Shown: piece after piece, positions 1 to 8,985 of the stretch
How the letters are laid out: every line of letters begins with the position of its first letter
How positions within the stretch are numbered: the first letter of the stretch is position 1
Assembly (NCBI GenBank): GCA_963829725.1
Contig: CAWHJW010000002.1
Span: 1 to 64,000 of the forward strand
From: RYN-230 sp963829725
Lineage (GTDB): Bacteria > Actinomycetota > Actinomycetes > Streptosporangiales > Streptosporangiaceae
Length of the DNA: 64,000 nt
Direction of reading: 5' to 3'
Program-made: the position numbers and the translations under genes
Notes under the pieces: model-generated
What the model was told of the DNA's origin: nothing
The model's database searches: none
The model's input: the letters and a program-made list of their open reading frames with translations, nothing else

Positions 1-1323
1 GCTGCCAGCGGTGATGGCACGCGCCGCCACGGCTTTGTCCGCCGGGGCGAGCATCCCCTGGGATGCCGGTCTCAAGGAGCGGGCACACGCACATATGGAG
101 CGCATGGAGCGCGAAGGCCGGCGGGTAATGGCCGCCGCCATCTGCGACCTCGACCCGGCCGACTTCGACCCTGACGGCGACCTGCTCGGCTATGTCACCG
201 GGCTGCAGATGACCAGCCTGGTCGGGATGGTCGATCCCGCGCGGGACGAGTCCAAGGCCGCGGTGGCCAGCGCCCAGGCGGCCCACATCCGGGTCCGGAT
301 GGTGACGGGAGATGACGTGATCACCGGGGCCGCCATCGCCAAGCAGGTCGGCATCGGCGGCGAGGCGATCCTGGGCGCAGACTTCGCCGACTTGCCCGAG
401 GATGAGCGGCTGGCCCGCATCGACTCCATCGGGGTCGTCGGCCGGGTCGCCCCTGAGCACAAGGTGCTCCTCGCCGACACGCTGAAGAAGAAGGGCGAGG
501 TCGTGGCGATGACCGGTGACGGCGTCAACGACGCACCGGCCATCAAGGCAGCCGACATCGGGATCGCCATGGGCGGCGGCACCGAGGTCGCCAAGAACGC
601 CGGCCGGATGATCTTGTCCGATGACAACTTCGCCACCATCGTCTTCGCGGTCGAGCAGGGCCGCAAGATCTACGACAACCTCACCAAGTACATCCGCTTC
701 GTCCTGGTTCTCCTGGTCGTCTTCGTCTTGACGTTCCTGGGTGCGGCCCTGTTCAACATCGCCGCCGGGGAACCGTTCTCTCCCGCCCAGGTGCTGTGGA
801 TCCACTTCGTCGTCAACGCCCCGTTCGGCTTCGCACTCGGCTTCGACCGGGCAAGCCCAGGGCTCATGGCACGCAAGCCGCGCCCCGGGGCGAGTCGGTG
901 CTGACCACACCGGTGATGGTCACGGTCGGGCTCGCCGGGCTGGCCATCACCATCGGCCTGCTCACGCTGATCCAGCTCGGCACATCCCATTTCGGCAGCG
1001 AGGCTATCGGCAACTCCATCGCGTTCACCTCCTTCGCGCTCTGCCTGATCGTCGCCGCCCTCGAGTGCCGCAGCGAGACCGGCACAGTGCTGACCATTGC
1101 CACTTTCGACAGTAAGCAGATCAACTGGACGATCCTCGGAGAGTTCGTCCTCGCCGTGCTCGTCACCCAGATGGACGTCTTTCACCGCCTGCTCGGAACA
1201 ACCCAGATCAACCTGCGGCAGTTCGGCTGGGCCCTGCTGCCTGCCATCGCGCTCCTGCTCCTCTGGGAGCTCGGCAAGCTCGCCGCCCGTAGGTGGAAGT
1301 CGGCGTCGGCCACTGGAGACTAA
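1..1323 (+). CDS. P-type cation-transporting ATPase, C-terminal part; partial at window edge and frameshifted
   Basis: The frame is already open at the window edge, so the 5' part (N-domain, phosphorylation motif) lies outside. Visible is the end of the nucleotide-binding domain, then MVTGDD, then the P-domain hinge MTGDGVNDAPA (about 510-545), the classic P-type ATPase Mg-binding motif, then membrane helices of the C-terminal cation-ATPase domain. By family this would pump a cation such as Ca2+ or Mg2+ across the membrane; the ion cannot be assigned. The frame hits a stop at 904, but the remaining helices continue in the next frame to 1323. The shift falls in the CCCCGGGG run at about 883-890 and a one-base gain there would restore a single protein. 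It is either a sequencing indel or a recent inactivation. Confidence 0.8.
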
Positions 1324-1854
1324 CCAGTCGGGAAAGCGCATTACTGCTTGGAACTCCTGCCCAGGATGTGGTGTCGGTGTCCGGTCTGGTGCCCGGGCTT
1401 GAGATGATCTCGCCCTACCGCCGACAAGAGCCGTTGGTCCCGGGCGCCAGGGCCCAGTGACAGGTCCTGCACGACCGAGCCGGGTGCAGGGATGACGGCT
1501 TACCGCGATCCACGCCGCGGAAGCGCCAGAAACCCGTCGCAGCCGAGCGCCAGACTCGGCTGCTCCTTCGCAGTTGTTGCCAGGTACTCACTGCCCGGTA
1601 GCCCAGCCATGAAGCGGGTGAGAGCGGTCGCCAGCCGCGGCGACCGCGGCCACGCTGCCCCGGCCACGATGAATCACGTGGCCGTCCGCGGTGAAAGGGA
1701 ACACTGCCTGACGCAGGCCAGACCGGGCTGCTGAGCTGACCAGATCAAACGACGGGTCACCGCCGTCAGCGAAGGGCCCAATACCGCGCTGCCAGACCTG
1801 GGCTGGGTCCATGAGCAGGGAGTACAGCCCCAGGCTCCATGCGTGGTGCCACAG
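1324..1854. other. No confident gene; possible IS-truncated fragment on the minus strand
   Basis: No recognisable protein or RNA is seen here. On the minus strand a frame is open from the insertion-sequence boundary (1854) to a stop at 1588. Its translation is fairly protein-like (for example LYSLLMDPAQVWQRGIGPF) but I do not recognise a family. It could be the 3' end of a gene cut by the element, or chance. Confidence 0.25.
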
Positions 1855-3047
1855 CCTGTGCGTGCCGAGAATCGCATCCACGGCGCTGACCAGCAGAGTT
1901 GCCTGCCCGGCGTTCCCCCGTGATGATCAGCGATCATGTGCCTGCGGTTGGTATTCCTCCTGATCACGCGACTAGCCGCGGGGCTGCGGCTGTCCTGGCG
2001 TGAGGAGACATGGAAGACTGCCGAGATCCTGATCCTGCGCCACCAGCTCGCCGTCCTGCAGCGGCGGCAGCCGGGCCGCCCGAAGGTGAACTGGGCGGAC
2101 CGGGCCTTTCTCGCGGCTCTGCTTGGCGTGATACCCAAAGCCCGCCGCCACGGGCTGCGGCTTGTGGTCACCCCCGAGACGATCCTTCGCTGGCACCGCG
2201 ACATCGTCCGTCGCCGCTGGGCAGCGCAGTCCATGCGCACAAAGACCGGCCGGCCGGCCACCCGCCCGAACATCAAGGCCCTGGTCCTCCGGCTGGCCCG
2301 TGAGAACCCAGGATGGGGGTACCGCAGGATTCACGGCGAACTGGCAGGCCTGGGAGTGAACGTGGCGGCGTCAACGGCATGGCAGATTCTGAAGAACGCC
2401 GGAATCGATCCCGCGCCGCGCCGAACTGCACCTACCTGGTCACAGTTCCTGCGCTCCCAGGCCGAGGCGATCCTGGCGTGCGACTTCTTCACGGTCGACC
2501 TACTGGATGGCACCCAGGCCCATGTTCTGGCCGTGATCGAGCACGCCACCAGGCGCATCCGCATCCTCGGCGTCACTTTGCATCCCACCGGGGACTGGAC
2601 CGCCCAGCAGGGGCGCAACCTGATCATGGACCTCGGCGAACATGCGTACCCGGTCAAGTTCATGATCCGCGACCGCGGCTCCAATTTCACCGCCGCGTTC
2701 GACGCGGTTCTCGCCGACGCCGGGATCCGGACCGTGCTGTGCAACGTCCGGACGCCCCGCATGAACGCAATCGCCGAACGCTGGATCGGGGGATGCCGCC
2801 GCGAGCTCCTGGACCGCACCCTGGTCTGGAACCAGGCCCATCTGCGGCGGATCCTGCGCGAGTACGGAAACTCATCACAATCAGCACCGGCCGCACCGCT
2901 CCTTGGACGCAGCCGCACCGCTGAAGCCACTGACCGAGCCGGTCGATCTCGCCCAGTACCGCGTCCGAAGACAGGCTCGCGTCGGAGGCCTGATCAACGA
3001 ATATCACCTGGTCGCATGACGTGGACAAGGTTCTCGGCACGCACAGG
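1855..3047 (+). mobile_element. Insertion sequence (about 1.19 kb) with integrase-core transposase
   Basis: Imperfect inverted repeats bound the element: the left end 1855-1881 read in reverse and the right end 3021-3047 share GTGGA and then ttctcggcacgcacagg. It encodes one DDE integrase-core transposase. No clear target-site duplication is visible. Its right end falls inside an E1-like gene whose conserved sequence resumes at 3047. A degraded copy of the same right end is at 8865-8947, so the family has moved more than once in this genome. Confidence 0.8.
1936..3019 (+). pseudogene. DDE integrase-core transposase (IS3/IS481-like), frameshifted near its end
   Basis: An N-terminal helix-turn-helix region (ILILRHQLAVLQRR) is followed by the WGYRRIHGEL linker typical of integrase-core transposases. 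The DDE core has Asp in LACDFFTVD, Asp in MIRDRGSNF and Glu in NAIAERWIGG. Around 2870 the frame slips by one base. In the correct frame the C-terminus reads HHNQHRPHRSL and ends GGLINEYHLVA with TGA at 3017-3019. Without correction the frame runs on into the neighbouring gene to 3282. The shift makes this copy probably inactive unless it is a sequence error. Confidence 0.75.
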
Positions 3048-3061
3048 ATTACCACGCCAAG

Positions 3062-3889
3062 ATGACCGCGTACTCCAGGATCCTCACCGGGTATGCGAAG
3101 GCCATCGACCCGGGCGTCACGGCCACCACCTTCCCGCCCGTCCCCGTCGCCAAGGACACCTCGGTGTTCCGGTATCTCGACTCGGCCTCCAGCCGGGCCG
3201 GCATCAGCTCCATCGCGGCGAGGCTGAACACCGGCCCGGTCGCGATCATCGGCCTGGGCGGTACCGGCTCCTACATCCTTGACCTGGTCGCCAAGACCCC
3301 GGTCAAGGAGATACACCTCTACGACCAGGACACCTTCTACGCCCACAACGCCTTCAGGGCGCCGGGAGCGGCATCCGTGGCGGACCTCAGCGCCGCCCCC
3401 CGGAAAGTGGACTACTTCCGGGCCATGTATGACCCGATGCGCCGGGGCATCATCGCGCACCCGGCCCGGGTGGACGAGAGCAACGTCGCCGAGCTGAAAG
3501 ACATGGCGTTCGCCTTCGTCGCCATCGACGCGGGGCCGAGCAAGAAGCTGATCGTGAGCAAGCTCGAGGAGTTCGGGATCCCATTCATCGACACCGGCAT
3601 GGGCGTGCTGGAAACAGACGGCACCCTGCGCGGCATCGCCCGGGTCACCGCCAGCGCTGGCAGCCACCGACAGCATGTCTGGGACGGCAGGCGGATCTCA
3701 TTCGCCGGCCAGGAAGATGACGACTACGACCGGAACATTCAGACCGCCGACCTGAACATGCTCAGCGCGGCGCTGGCGGTCATCAAGTGGAAGAAGATGT
3801 GCGGCTTCTACGCCGACATTGAACGCGAGTACTCGGTCACCTACACCGTGGACGGCAACCATCTGCTCAACGAGGACCAGGCCAGGTGA
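3062..3889 (+). CDS. ThiF/E1-like adenylyltransferase, 5'-truncated by the IS
   Basis: A 275-residue Rossmann-type E1/ThiF domain has the ATP-binding glycine loop AIIGLGGTGSY (about residues 60-70), LYDQDTF with the acidic residue after strand 2, the HNAFR motif, and FIDTGMGV. Known members adenylate the C-terminal glycine of a ubiquitin-like protein. Related bacterial proteins carry a longer N-terminal part; here homologous-looking sequence begins exactly at the IS boundary (DYHAK at 3047-3061, before ATG 3062), and the only upstream in-frame codons lead back to the transposase stop. No ribosome site precedes ATG 3062. The gene therefore looks like an N-terminally deleted E1, possibly dead. 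It overlaps the next gene by 4 bases, as in an operon. Confidence 0.75.
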   Translation: MTAYSRILTGYAKAIDPGVTATTFPPVPVAKDTSVFRYLDSASSRAGISSIAARLNTGPVAIIGLGGTGSYILDLVAKTPVKEIHLYDQDTFYAHNAFRAPGAASVADLSAAPRKVDYFRAMYDPMRRGIIAHPARVDESNVAELKDMAFAFVAIDAGPSKKLIVSKLEEFGIPFIDTGMGVLETDGTLRGIARVTASAGSHRQHVWDGRRISFAGQEDDDYDRNIQTADLNMLSAALAVIKWKKMCGFYADIEREYSVTYTVDGNHLLNEDQAR

Positions 3890-4362
3890 AGCACACGTTC
3901 CTCACCCACGAATTCACCGAGTTCATCCCGACCCAGCTGCGCGAGGGAACGCTGTATGTCTCGATTCCCTACGCCACCGCGGCCCACCTTTGTGCATGCG
4001 GGTGCGGCAACAAGGTCGTGACCCCCATCAGCCCGGCCGACTGGCAGCTGATCTTCGACGGCGACTCGGTATCACTGACCCCATCCATCGGCAACTGGGC
4101 ATTCCCCTGCCGGTCTCACTACTGGATCCGGTCCGGGGGCGTGCGGTGGGCCCGGCCGTGGACTGCGAAGGAGATCGCCGCCGGGCGTGCTGAGGATGCC
4201 CGCGACCGGGACGACTACTTCGCCAGCCGCTCAGCCGCCGCCAGGCCCGCACCCGCGGCGCCGACACCCGCCATCACCAGGCACCCCCGCCTGCACGTGG
4301 GGCTGGCGCACTGGCTGGCACGGCGGACCCGCGATCGCGGAGAACGCGCATACCGCGACTGA
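3886..4362 (+). CDS. DUF6527-like putative zinc-binding protein of ubiquitin-like conjugation operons
   Basis: 158 residues starting GTG within the GTGA overlap with the E1-like gene, so translation was probably coupled. Diagnostic features are CACGCG (residues about 37-42), the core SLTPSIGNW, then PCRSHYWI and GGVRWARPW. The conserved Cys/His set suggests a small metal-binding domain. I recognise the pattern as DUF6527, which sits next to E1/ThiF and multi-ubiquitin-like proteins in bacterial operons; its biochemical role is not established. The last 50 residues are low-complexity Ala/Pro then basic. No ubiquitin-like or E2 gene is present on either side, so the operon is incomplete here. 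Confidence 0.7.
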   Translation: MKHTFLTHEFTEFIPTQLREGTLYVSIPYATAAHLCACGCGNKVVTPISPADWQLIFDGDSVSLTPSIGNWAFPCRSHYWIRSGGVRWARPWTAKEIAAGRAEDARDRDDYFASRSAAARPAPAAPTPAITRHPRLHVGLAHWLARRTRDRGERAYRD

Positions 4363-4634
4363 CCGGACGTTCAGTGGGTGCCTGCGAGCGGCATCGTGAC
4401 GGCACATCGCATTGCCCGTGCGCGGTACCCGCAAGCCATGCAGGCCCTCATCAGCCAGTTATGTGTACGGGAACGGACTTGGCTTACGCGTAACTGAGCG
4501 TAGCGGTTAGCGGGCGGGCCCATGAGCCGATATTGGCCGCAGGATTACTTCCCTAACCGACCCGCGGACCCTACCGATGGTGCAGCCCAGACGGCCCCGC
4601 GACGATCTTGCCCCTCAAAGTGCCCCTCGGGACG

Positions 4635-4669
4635 AAAAAGGCCCTCTCCCGCGACCGGGAGAAGGGCCT
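4635..4669 (-). terminator. Rho-independent terminator, displaced from tRNA-Ala
   Basis: A hairpin with arms aggccct/ctccc and gggag/agggcct (4639-4669, one bulged base) is followed on the minus strand by five T residues (4635-4639). It lies just past the duplicated tRNA-Ala 3' fragment, in the place where a tRNA terminator belongs. The intact tRNA at 20.1 kb has no such hairpin downstream. Confidence 0.7.
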
Positions 4670-4670
4670 C

Positions 4671-4722
4671 TGACCTGGGGTGGAGCTAAGCGGGCTCGAA
4701 CCGCTGACCTCTTGCATGCCAT
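4671..4722 (-). repeat. Attachment-site repeat: 3' half of tRNA-Ala (distal copy)
   Basis: Positions 4681-4722 are identical to 20113-20154, the anticodon arm through the discriminator base of tRNA-Ala. The match continues outward through tgacctggg with one extra G. Past 4722 the sequence diverges, so the 5' half of the tRNA is missing. This is what an integrase leaves at the far end of an element inserted into a tRNA 3' end. Confidence 0.75.
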
Positions 4723-4805
4723 CTGGCGGCAGCACGTCCACCCGCGTCCATCTGTGCAGGTCACCGTCCTCCTGCGTCCCTGCGCGGCCACCTCTGTCCG
4801 TCTGC

Positions 4806-4829
4806 GTTGCGGTACTTTGCTGCTGTACC
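4806..4829 (+). promoter_or_regulatory. Possible recombinase arm-type site, left end of island
   Basis: The stretch contains GTACTTTGCTGCTGTAC (4812-4828). A 24-base copy with few mismatches occurs in the same orientation at 20051-20074, inside the other end of the repeat-bounded region. Paired motifs close to both attachment repeats fit arm sites of a tyrosine integrase, but this is inference. The rest of 4723-5064 holds no recognisable gene. Confidence 0.4.
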
Positions 4830-5064
4830 GCTGCCATCCCCGCCGGGACACCAGCGGTGTGCCGGCGGAAGCCCTGACCAGCGTCAAGCCTGTACGCCAG
4901 GTTACAGGTGCGCTCTCCGGCGTGCATCCGGTCAAGCAGGCCCCAGAAGTCTGGCCCTCACCCCTCCCCCACAGCCTTTCTCCACTCGAGCACCGCGAGG
5001 CCCGGCCCCAGGCGATGGCGGGACGCAGCCTGGTGGCGGTGCGCCTTCCCGCACGCTGGCGGGT

Positions 5065-5715
5065 CTAGCCGTCCGGGTGATCGATGTCCACGGGCGGCAG
5101 GTCCTGCACCTGCTGCCTGGTGATGTTGAGGCGGATACCGTCCTGGATGCTGGTCACGGCACTGACCGGGATAGCCACTTCCTTGCGGCCCCAGATGTGC
5201 CCCTCCTGGAGCAGCACGTGGCTCACGTGGTGGCTGCGGCGGTCGATGATCAGCCCCTGGACTTTCCCGATGGTGCCGTCGGTGGCATGGACGTGCTCAC
5301 CGCGGCGCACCTCCACCTCGTCCAGCGGGACGGTGTCGTAAGTGACCGGCCGCGGGACGGCGGCCATGCCGCCTGCCACACCCGGCCCGGCACCCAGGTT
5401 GTAGTAGGGCCAGTAGACCACCTGTTCCGGGTCATAGCCCGGGTAACCGGGGGTGCCCGGCAGGAACTGCGTCTCCTCGGCGGGATCGAGCTCCTCGAAC
5501 TCGGCCAGGGTGCAGCGGAGGCGGATCTCGCCCGCCGTGGCGCCGGCCAGGCCGACCGGCACAAGCCGGCCGGGGCCACGCCAGGGCTTCGGCGCGACCA
5601 CGAGATGAGTGACCGCCTGAGCGACCGGGTCAACGACCACGCGGGTCACCTTGCCGCAGGCCCCATCGGTGCAGCTGACGCTGGCCCCGATAGTGAACGG
5701 CGTCGTCTCGGCCAT
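5065..5715 (-). CDS. PRC-barrel domain protein
   Basis: 216 residues in two PRC-barrel-like halves. The N-terminal one (about 5-65) has IGASVSCTDGACGKVTRVVV and THLVVAP; the second (about 135-210) has GEHVHATDGTIGKVQGLII, HVSHVLLQEGHIWGRKEV and IPVSAV. A Pro/Gly/Tyr-rich linker joins them. PRC-barrels are small beta-barrel domains found in stress-related and RNA-processing proteins; no enzyme function can be assigned. Start ATG 5715 is chosen because AGGAGG stands six bases upstream; an earlier in-frame ATG directly abuts that site. It is the first gene inside the repeat-bounded region. Confidence 0.75.
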   Translation of the reverse strand: MAETTPFTIGASVSCTDGACGKVTRVVVDPVAQAVTHLVVAPKPWRGPGRLVPVGLAGATAGEIRLRCTLAEFEELDPAEETQFLPGTPGYPGYDPEQVVYWPYYNLGAGPGVAGGMAAVPRPVTYDTVPLDEVEVRRGEHVHATDGTIGKVQGLIIDRRSHHVSHVLLQEGHIWGRKEVAIPVSAVTSIQDGIRLNITRQQVQDLPPVDIDHPDG

Positions 5716-5784
5716 CACCATCCTCCTTCCTGGCGGGGGCACCACCGCAGCTGGTGAGCGCGCCGCCGGTCATGGCCCGCCCCG

Positions 5785-5940
5785 CTACGCATCAGTGCCG
5801 GCGATGCCCGGGGGGATGACCTTGCCCTGGTCGATGTCCTGGGCCAGTCTCGCCTTGGCGGCCTGGGCGCCCTCGTCCAGCACGCCGGAGCCGGCGACAG
5901 CCCGGGGCAACCACTGCGCGATGATAGCTCCGCCGTTCAT
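5785..5940 (-). CDS. Small hypothetical protein (51 aa)
   Basis: A short minus-strand frame starts with MNGGAIIAQWLPRAVAGSG and continues with a helical Ala/Gln/Asp-rich stretch (AAKARLAQDIDQGKV). It lies just upstream of the PRC-barrel gene in the same direction. There is no strong ribosome site and no family is recognised. The composition is protein-like, but it may be chance. Confidence 0.3.
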   Translation of the reverse strand: MNGGAIIAQWLPRAVAGSGVLDEGAQAAKARLAQDIDQGKVIPPGIAGTDA

Positions 5941-5944
5941 GTGT

Positions 5945-6140
5945 GGCAGCCCTACCCGCAACGGGCACGCGCCTCTTCGCCCCGAACTACAGGCGCACTA
6001 CGACACGGCCAAGCCGCGCCAGGGCATCGCACAGCACGTCCCCGACAGCGACCCTGACATTCCCCGCGCCACCGTGACCGACATCGACACACAAGAGATC
6101 CCTCGACGGCCTGATCAACGAATACACGCACGCCGCCTGA
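5945..6140 (+). pseudogene. Transposase C-terminal remnant
   Basis: In one plus frame AHYDTAKPRQGIAQHVP matches the HYN-x-RPHQG region at the end of integrase-core transposases. After a frame change the terminal GLINEYTHAA and TGA (6138-6140) appear, the same ending style as the transposases at 3.0 and 16.35 kb. The insertion appears to have cut the 3' end of the neighbouring methyltransferase gene. Confidence 0.65.
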
Positions 6141-7159
6141 CGCACAGAAGACCTGCAGCTCACCAGCCGAATCCTATTTTCGAGTGGGACAGGGCCTGGC
6201 GAGGTGTTGTTCCGGCCCGGCCGGGCTTGCGCTGGAGGTGATGCTGGCGCGCTCGCAGGCGCTTGCCGCCGGTGAGAAGCTGGCCGCCGGGACGCCTCGC
6301 GGGGAGCCTTGCCGGCGCGCCCGGCGCTGATCTGGGGGACTTGATCCTTACCCGCCTGGCTCGCCAGGCTGCCCGGACCGTCAGGCTCCGCCTGGTTGCG
6401 GCGGCTCCCGCCGACGACGACCAGGAGGTGCTCGTCAACCCAGGAGACCTCGGGGCTGGGCAGGCGGGCCAGGAACGCCGCGATGGACTCGCGCAACTCC
6501 TCCGGCGTGTAGAGGGAGAACGTCGAGTAGTGGCGTCCCTCGGCCTGGGCCCTGAGCCGCCCGGCCGTGCTCAAGCGCGGATGGTTGAAGGTCTGTGTTG
6601 CGACCACCGTGAGCCCGTCGGTCCGCCTGACGGCGTCCCGGAACGCGGCCTCGCTGTGCAGGCGCTGCTCGTGCTCGGTGAAACCCGGGAAGTAGCGGCC
6701 CCAGATCGTCCGCGCGTTCTGCTGCGGGGTCCGGGTGTAGATGAAGAGCTGGCCGCCGGGCCGCAGCACCCGGGCGACGGCGGTCAGGAAGCGGCCGAGG
6801 TCGAAGTGGTGCACGCAGTTGAACGCGGTGACCAGGTCGAGGCTGGCGGTCCGCAACGGCAGCTCTTCGGCGGTTGACAGCAGCGGCACCACCCCACGGG
6901 CGTGGCCAAGGTTGCCGGCCTTGAGCTGTGCCAGCATGGCCGCCGAGACGTCGCTCGCGACCAGCAGCGAACCGTCCGGCAGCAGCCCGTGCAGCAGCCG
7001 CGAGTACCGTCCCGTCCCGCAGCCGATATCGAGGCCGGTGACGGGGCGGTCAGGCAGGAGCTGGCGGATCCTGCGCACCGGCGCCTCGTCGGTGGTGCGC
7101 AGCGATTCGTAAACGGCGGCTACCCGCTCGAAATGGTCGCCCACGGTCACGTCCGCCAC
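5987..7159 (-). CDS. Class I SAM-dependent methyltransferase, C-terminus replaced by IS-derived sequence
   Basis: The first 255 or so residues form a typical Rossmann methyltransferase: motif I LDIGCGTGRYSR (about 43-54), acidic DVSAAM after strand 2, FNCVHHF, and VARVLRPGGQLFIYTR (motif III region). It would methylate a small molecule; the substrate is unknown. The start is GTG 7159 with GGGGAGG just upstream. After VVVGGSRRN (about 6400) the reading frame runs through low-complexity sequence and then antisense through the transposase remnant at 5945-6140 before a chance stop. The last 130 or so residues are therefore probably not native, and the true stop was lost on insertion. Confidence 0.7.
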   Translation of the reverse strand: MADVTVGDHFERVAAVYESLRTTDEAPVRRIRQLLPDRPVTGLDIGCGTGRYSRLLHGLLPDGSLLVASDVSAAMLAQLKAGNLGHARGVVPLLSTAEELPLRTASLDLVTAFNCVHHFDLGRFLTAVARVLRPGGQLFIYTRTPQQNARTIWGRYFPGFTEHEQRLHSEAAFRDAVRRTDGLTVVATQTFNHPRLSTAGRLRAQAEGRHYSTFSLYTPEELRESIAAFLARLPSPEVSWVDEHLLVVVGGSRRNQAEPDGPGSLASQAGKDQVPQISAGRAGKAPREASRRPASHRRQAPASAPASPPAQARPGRNNTSPGPVPLENRIRLVSCRSSVRQAACVYSLIRPSRDLLCVDVGHGGAGNVRVAVGDVLCDALARLGRVVVRL

Positions 7160-7568
7160 CTCCCCACGCGCTGGGTCTGCTGGCGACCATCATGCGCTCG
7201 CCTCGCCCAGTTCACACACCGTTCACCCGCAAGACAGGCCAGCAGCGCGGGCATGGCCCGCGTTCCGGAGCGCACCGCCGCCCACCGCGGAGCTGCCACT
7301 AACTCTGCGTCCCGCAATCGTGCCGGCGAACCCGGCCAGGCAGTCTGAGCGCACGATCGGTTCACCACCGCCGCCGCCCGCGTCCCCAGCCGAAGAAATA
7401 GACTCGGTCGCGCCCACCGGCGAAACAACATTCAGCCACGCGGAGCCTGTGGCGGTTGCGGAGGGCGAAGTGGCCGCGGCAAGGGCTCTGCCCGAAGGCA
7501 TACCCGGCGGCGATGGTCCGCGATGAGCGGTAACGCTTTGGGCCGCGCGTCATGTCACCGATCGTTGG
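7160..7568. other. No recognisable gene
   Basis: This spacer lies between the methyltransferase start and a block of transposase fragments. Short open frames exist on both strands but are Gly/Ala/Arg-rich without any motif. It is probably decayed IS or flanking sequence. Confidence 0.4.
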
Positions 7569-7787
7569 CCCGGCGGGTGCCTGCCCGAGCCCTGTTCGTT
7601 TCAGGATGCGGCGGATCGTCGAGCCGCTCACCTGGTATCCGAGCCGTTTCAGCTCGCCGCGGATCCGTTCATATCCCCACGACGAGTTGTCCCTCGCCAA
7701 CCGCTCGATCAGCGCCACAATCTCCGGGGCGGCCGGCGGGTGGCCACAGCCTCGTCTCGGGTAAGCCCACCTCCAGGTGGCCAGGCA
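7569..7787 (-). pseudogene. Integrase-type transposase fragment
   Basis: The translation reads ATWRWAYPRRG, then PEIVALIERLARDNSSWGYE and IRRILKRTGLG: the linker between the helix-turn-helix and catalytic parts of an integrase-core transposase. The catalytic DDE core is missing on one side and the N-terminus on the other, so it cannot be active. It abuts another truncated transposase in the opposite direction at about 7790. Confidence 0.65.
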
Positions 7788-7803
7788 ATGCCGTTGCTTG
7801 TGT

Positions 7804-8097
7804 GCCGCAAAGCAGTACAAGTCCTCGTTCACCCGGGCTCGCCAGCGCCTGGGGGCACAGGCCATCGAGACGGTCTTCCGCACGCTGACCGGGCCGCTGG
7901 CCCCTGCCGGCCTGGAGGGCTCCTTCTACCGCGGGATGCGGCTCGCCGCCGTGGACGGATTCGTCCTGGACGCTCCGGAGACGGAGGAGAACCAGCGGCG
8001 GCTCGGCGGGCCGAAGAACGCGCGCGGGCAGGTGGCCGGGTTCCCCCAGGTGAGGGTGGTGACGCTGACCGAGACTGGAACCCACGCGCAGATCGAC
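7804..8097 (+). pseudogene. IS4-type transposase N-terminal fragment
   Basis: The frame reads SFTRARQRLGAQAIETVF, GSFYRGMRLAAVDGFVLD and GFPQVRVVTLTETGTHAQID, the N-terminal half of an IS4-family DDE transposase up to the first catalytic Asp region (AVDG). Homology stops at about 8097, and unrelated Pro/Ala-rich sequence follows to a stop at 8253. It is a truncated, inactive copy. Confidence 0.65.
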
Positions 8098-8298
8098 CCG
8101 GCAGCGAGCGGGGGCGCATGTCCACCGCACCTCAGTGGCGCGCGTGCCCCCGCGATTCCGGCGCCCGGTGACCGGCACGCCGTCTGGGCCAGGCGGCCGG
8201 GGTCATCTGGGCCTGCCGAGGTGACCTTGGTCCCTTGCCCGGCGACGCGGTGACGAGCGCACTCTTAGGCGTGTTCGTTGCCCATGAGCTCAGGGTAG

Positions 8299-8820
8299 GT
8301 GTCAGCTTCCCCCGTCGCGCGGGGGCGGCTGGCGGGCCTGGCTCGCGGGGGCTGGCTGGGGACTGCGTCCGAGGATGCCTACCAGGACGGGTTCACCACC
8401 GTGATCCGGGTCGGCCCGTTCGGGGACCGGCCCGGTGCCTCCAAGCGGGTGCGCTTCCTGGACCCGGTGCACAGTTCGGAGGCGATGACCGTGGGGCTGC
8501 GCTGGGAGGCCACCGGCATCACCAGCGTCCTGTTCCCTGTGCTCGACGCGGACATCAGCCTGTCCCCGGCAGGAGAAGAAGCGACCCGGCTGGCGCTGGT
8601 CGGCGCCTACCGGCCGCCCCTGGACGGCGTGGGAGCCACCCTCGACAAAGTGATTCTTAACCGCGTGGCCACGGCGACGATTGCGACCCTGCTGGAACAC
8701 GTCGCCACGGCTCTGGCCAGCCCGCCCCGGCACCCGGACGCAGCAAGAGCACCGCGCCGGGCATGCTGCCGCGGTGGACTGCCCGGCCTGACAGGTGACC
8801 AATCCCGGTGCCCCGGCTAA
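8299..8820 (+). CDS. Hypothetical protein, START/SRPBCC-like
   Basis: 173 residues. The middle (about 25-145) looks like a conserved actinobacterial domain: VIRVGPFGDRPGASKRVRF, GLRWEATG, LFPVLDADISLSP, LALVGAYRPPLDG and ATIATLLEHVA. The alternating strands with a long C-terminal helix fit a START/SRPBCC-like fold; function is unknown. An in-frame stop directly precedes GTG 8299 and no ribosome site is visible, so the 5' end may be truncated. The last 30 residues (Arg/Cys-rich) may also be non-native, since IS debris follows at 8865. Confidence 0.5.
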   Translation: MSASPVARGRLAGLARGGWLGTASEDAYQDGFTTVIRVGPFGDRPGASKRVRFLDPVHSSEAMTVGLRWEATGITSVLFPVLDADISLSPAGEEATRLALVGAYRPPLDGVGATLDKVILNRVATATIATLLEHVATALASPPRHPDAARAPRRACCRGGLPGLTGDQSRCPG

Positions 8821-8864
8821 CCGCCGCGTTCCCGGCGCCCGTGCCCTGCTCAATGGTGATCCTA

Positions 8865-8947
8865 GTGAGACAGGCCCACGCGTCGGTGGCCTGATCAACG
8901 AATACCGCCTGGTCGCATGACGTGGACGAGGCTTTCGGCACGCACAG
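8865..8947 (+). mobile_element. Degraded right end of the same IS family as 1855-3047
   Basis: The stretch matches 2965-3047 closely: it keeps the coding end GGLINEYRLVA with TGA, then gtggac and tcggcacgcacag. The rest of that element is absent. It ends 38 bases before the acyltransferase start codon, so the element edge forms the upstream region of that gene. Confidence 0.7.
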
Positions 8948-8985
8948 TATGGACATTACCGCGAAACCGACATCGGAAGGTGCCC

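Noticed and set aside
4681..4722. A second tRNA-Ala gene
   Set aside because: Only the 3' half (42 bases) matches; the D-arm and 5' acceptor strand are absent.
5987..6400. A new C-terminal domain on the methyltransferase
   Set aside because: This part runs antisense through a transposase remnant and is low-complexity; it is a read-through after truncation.
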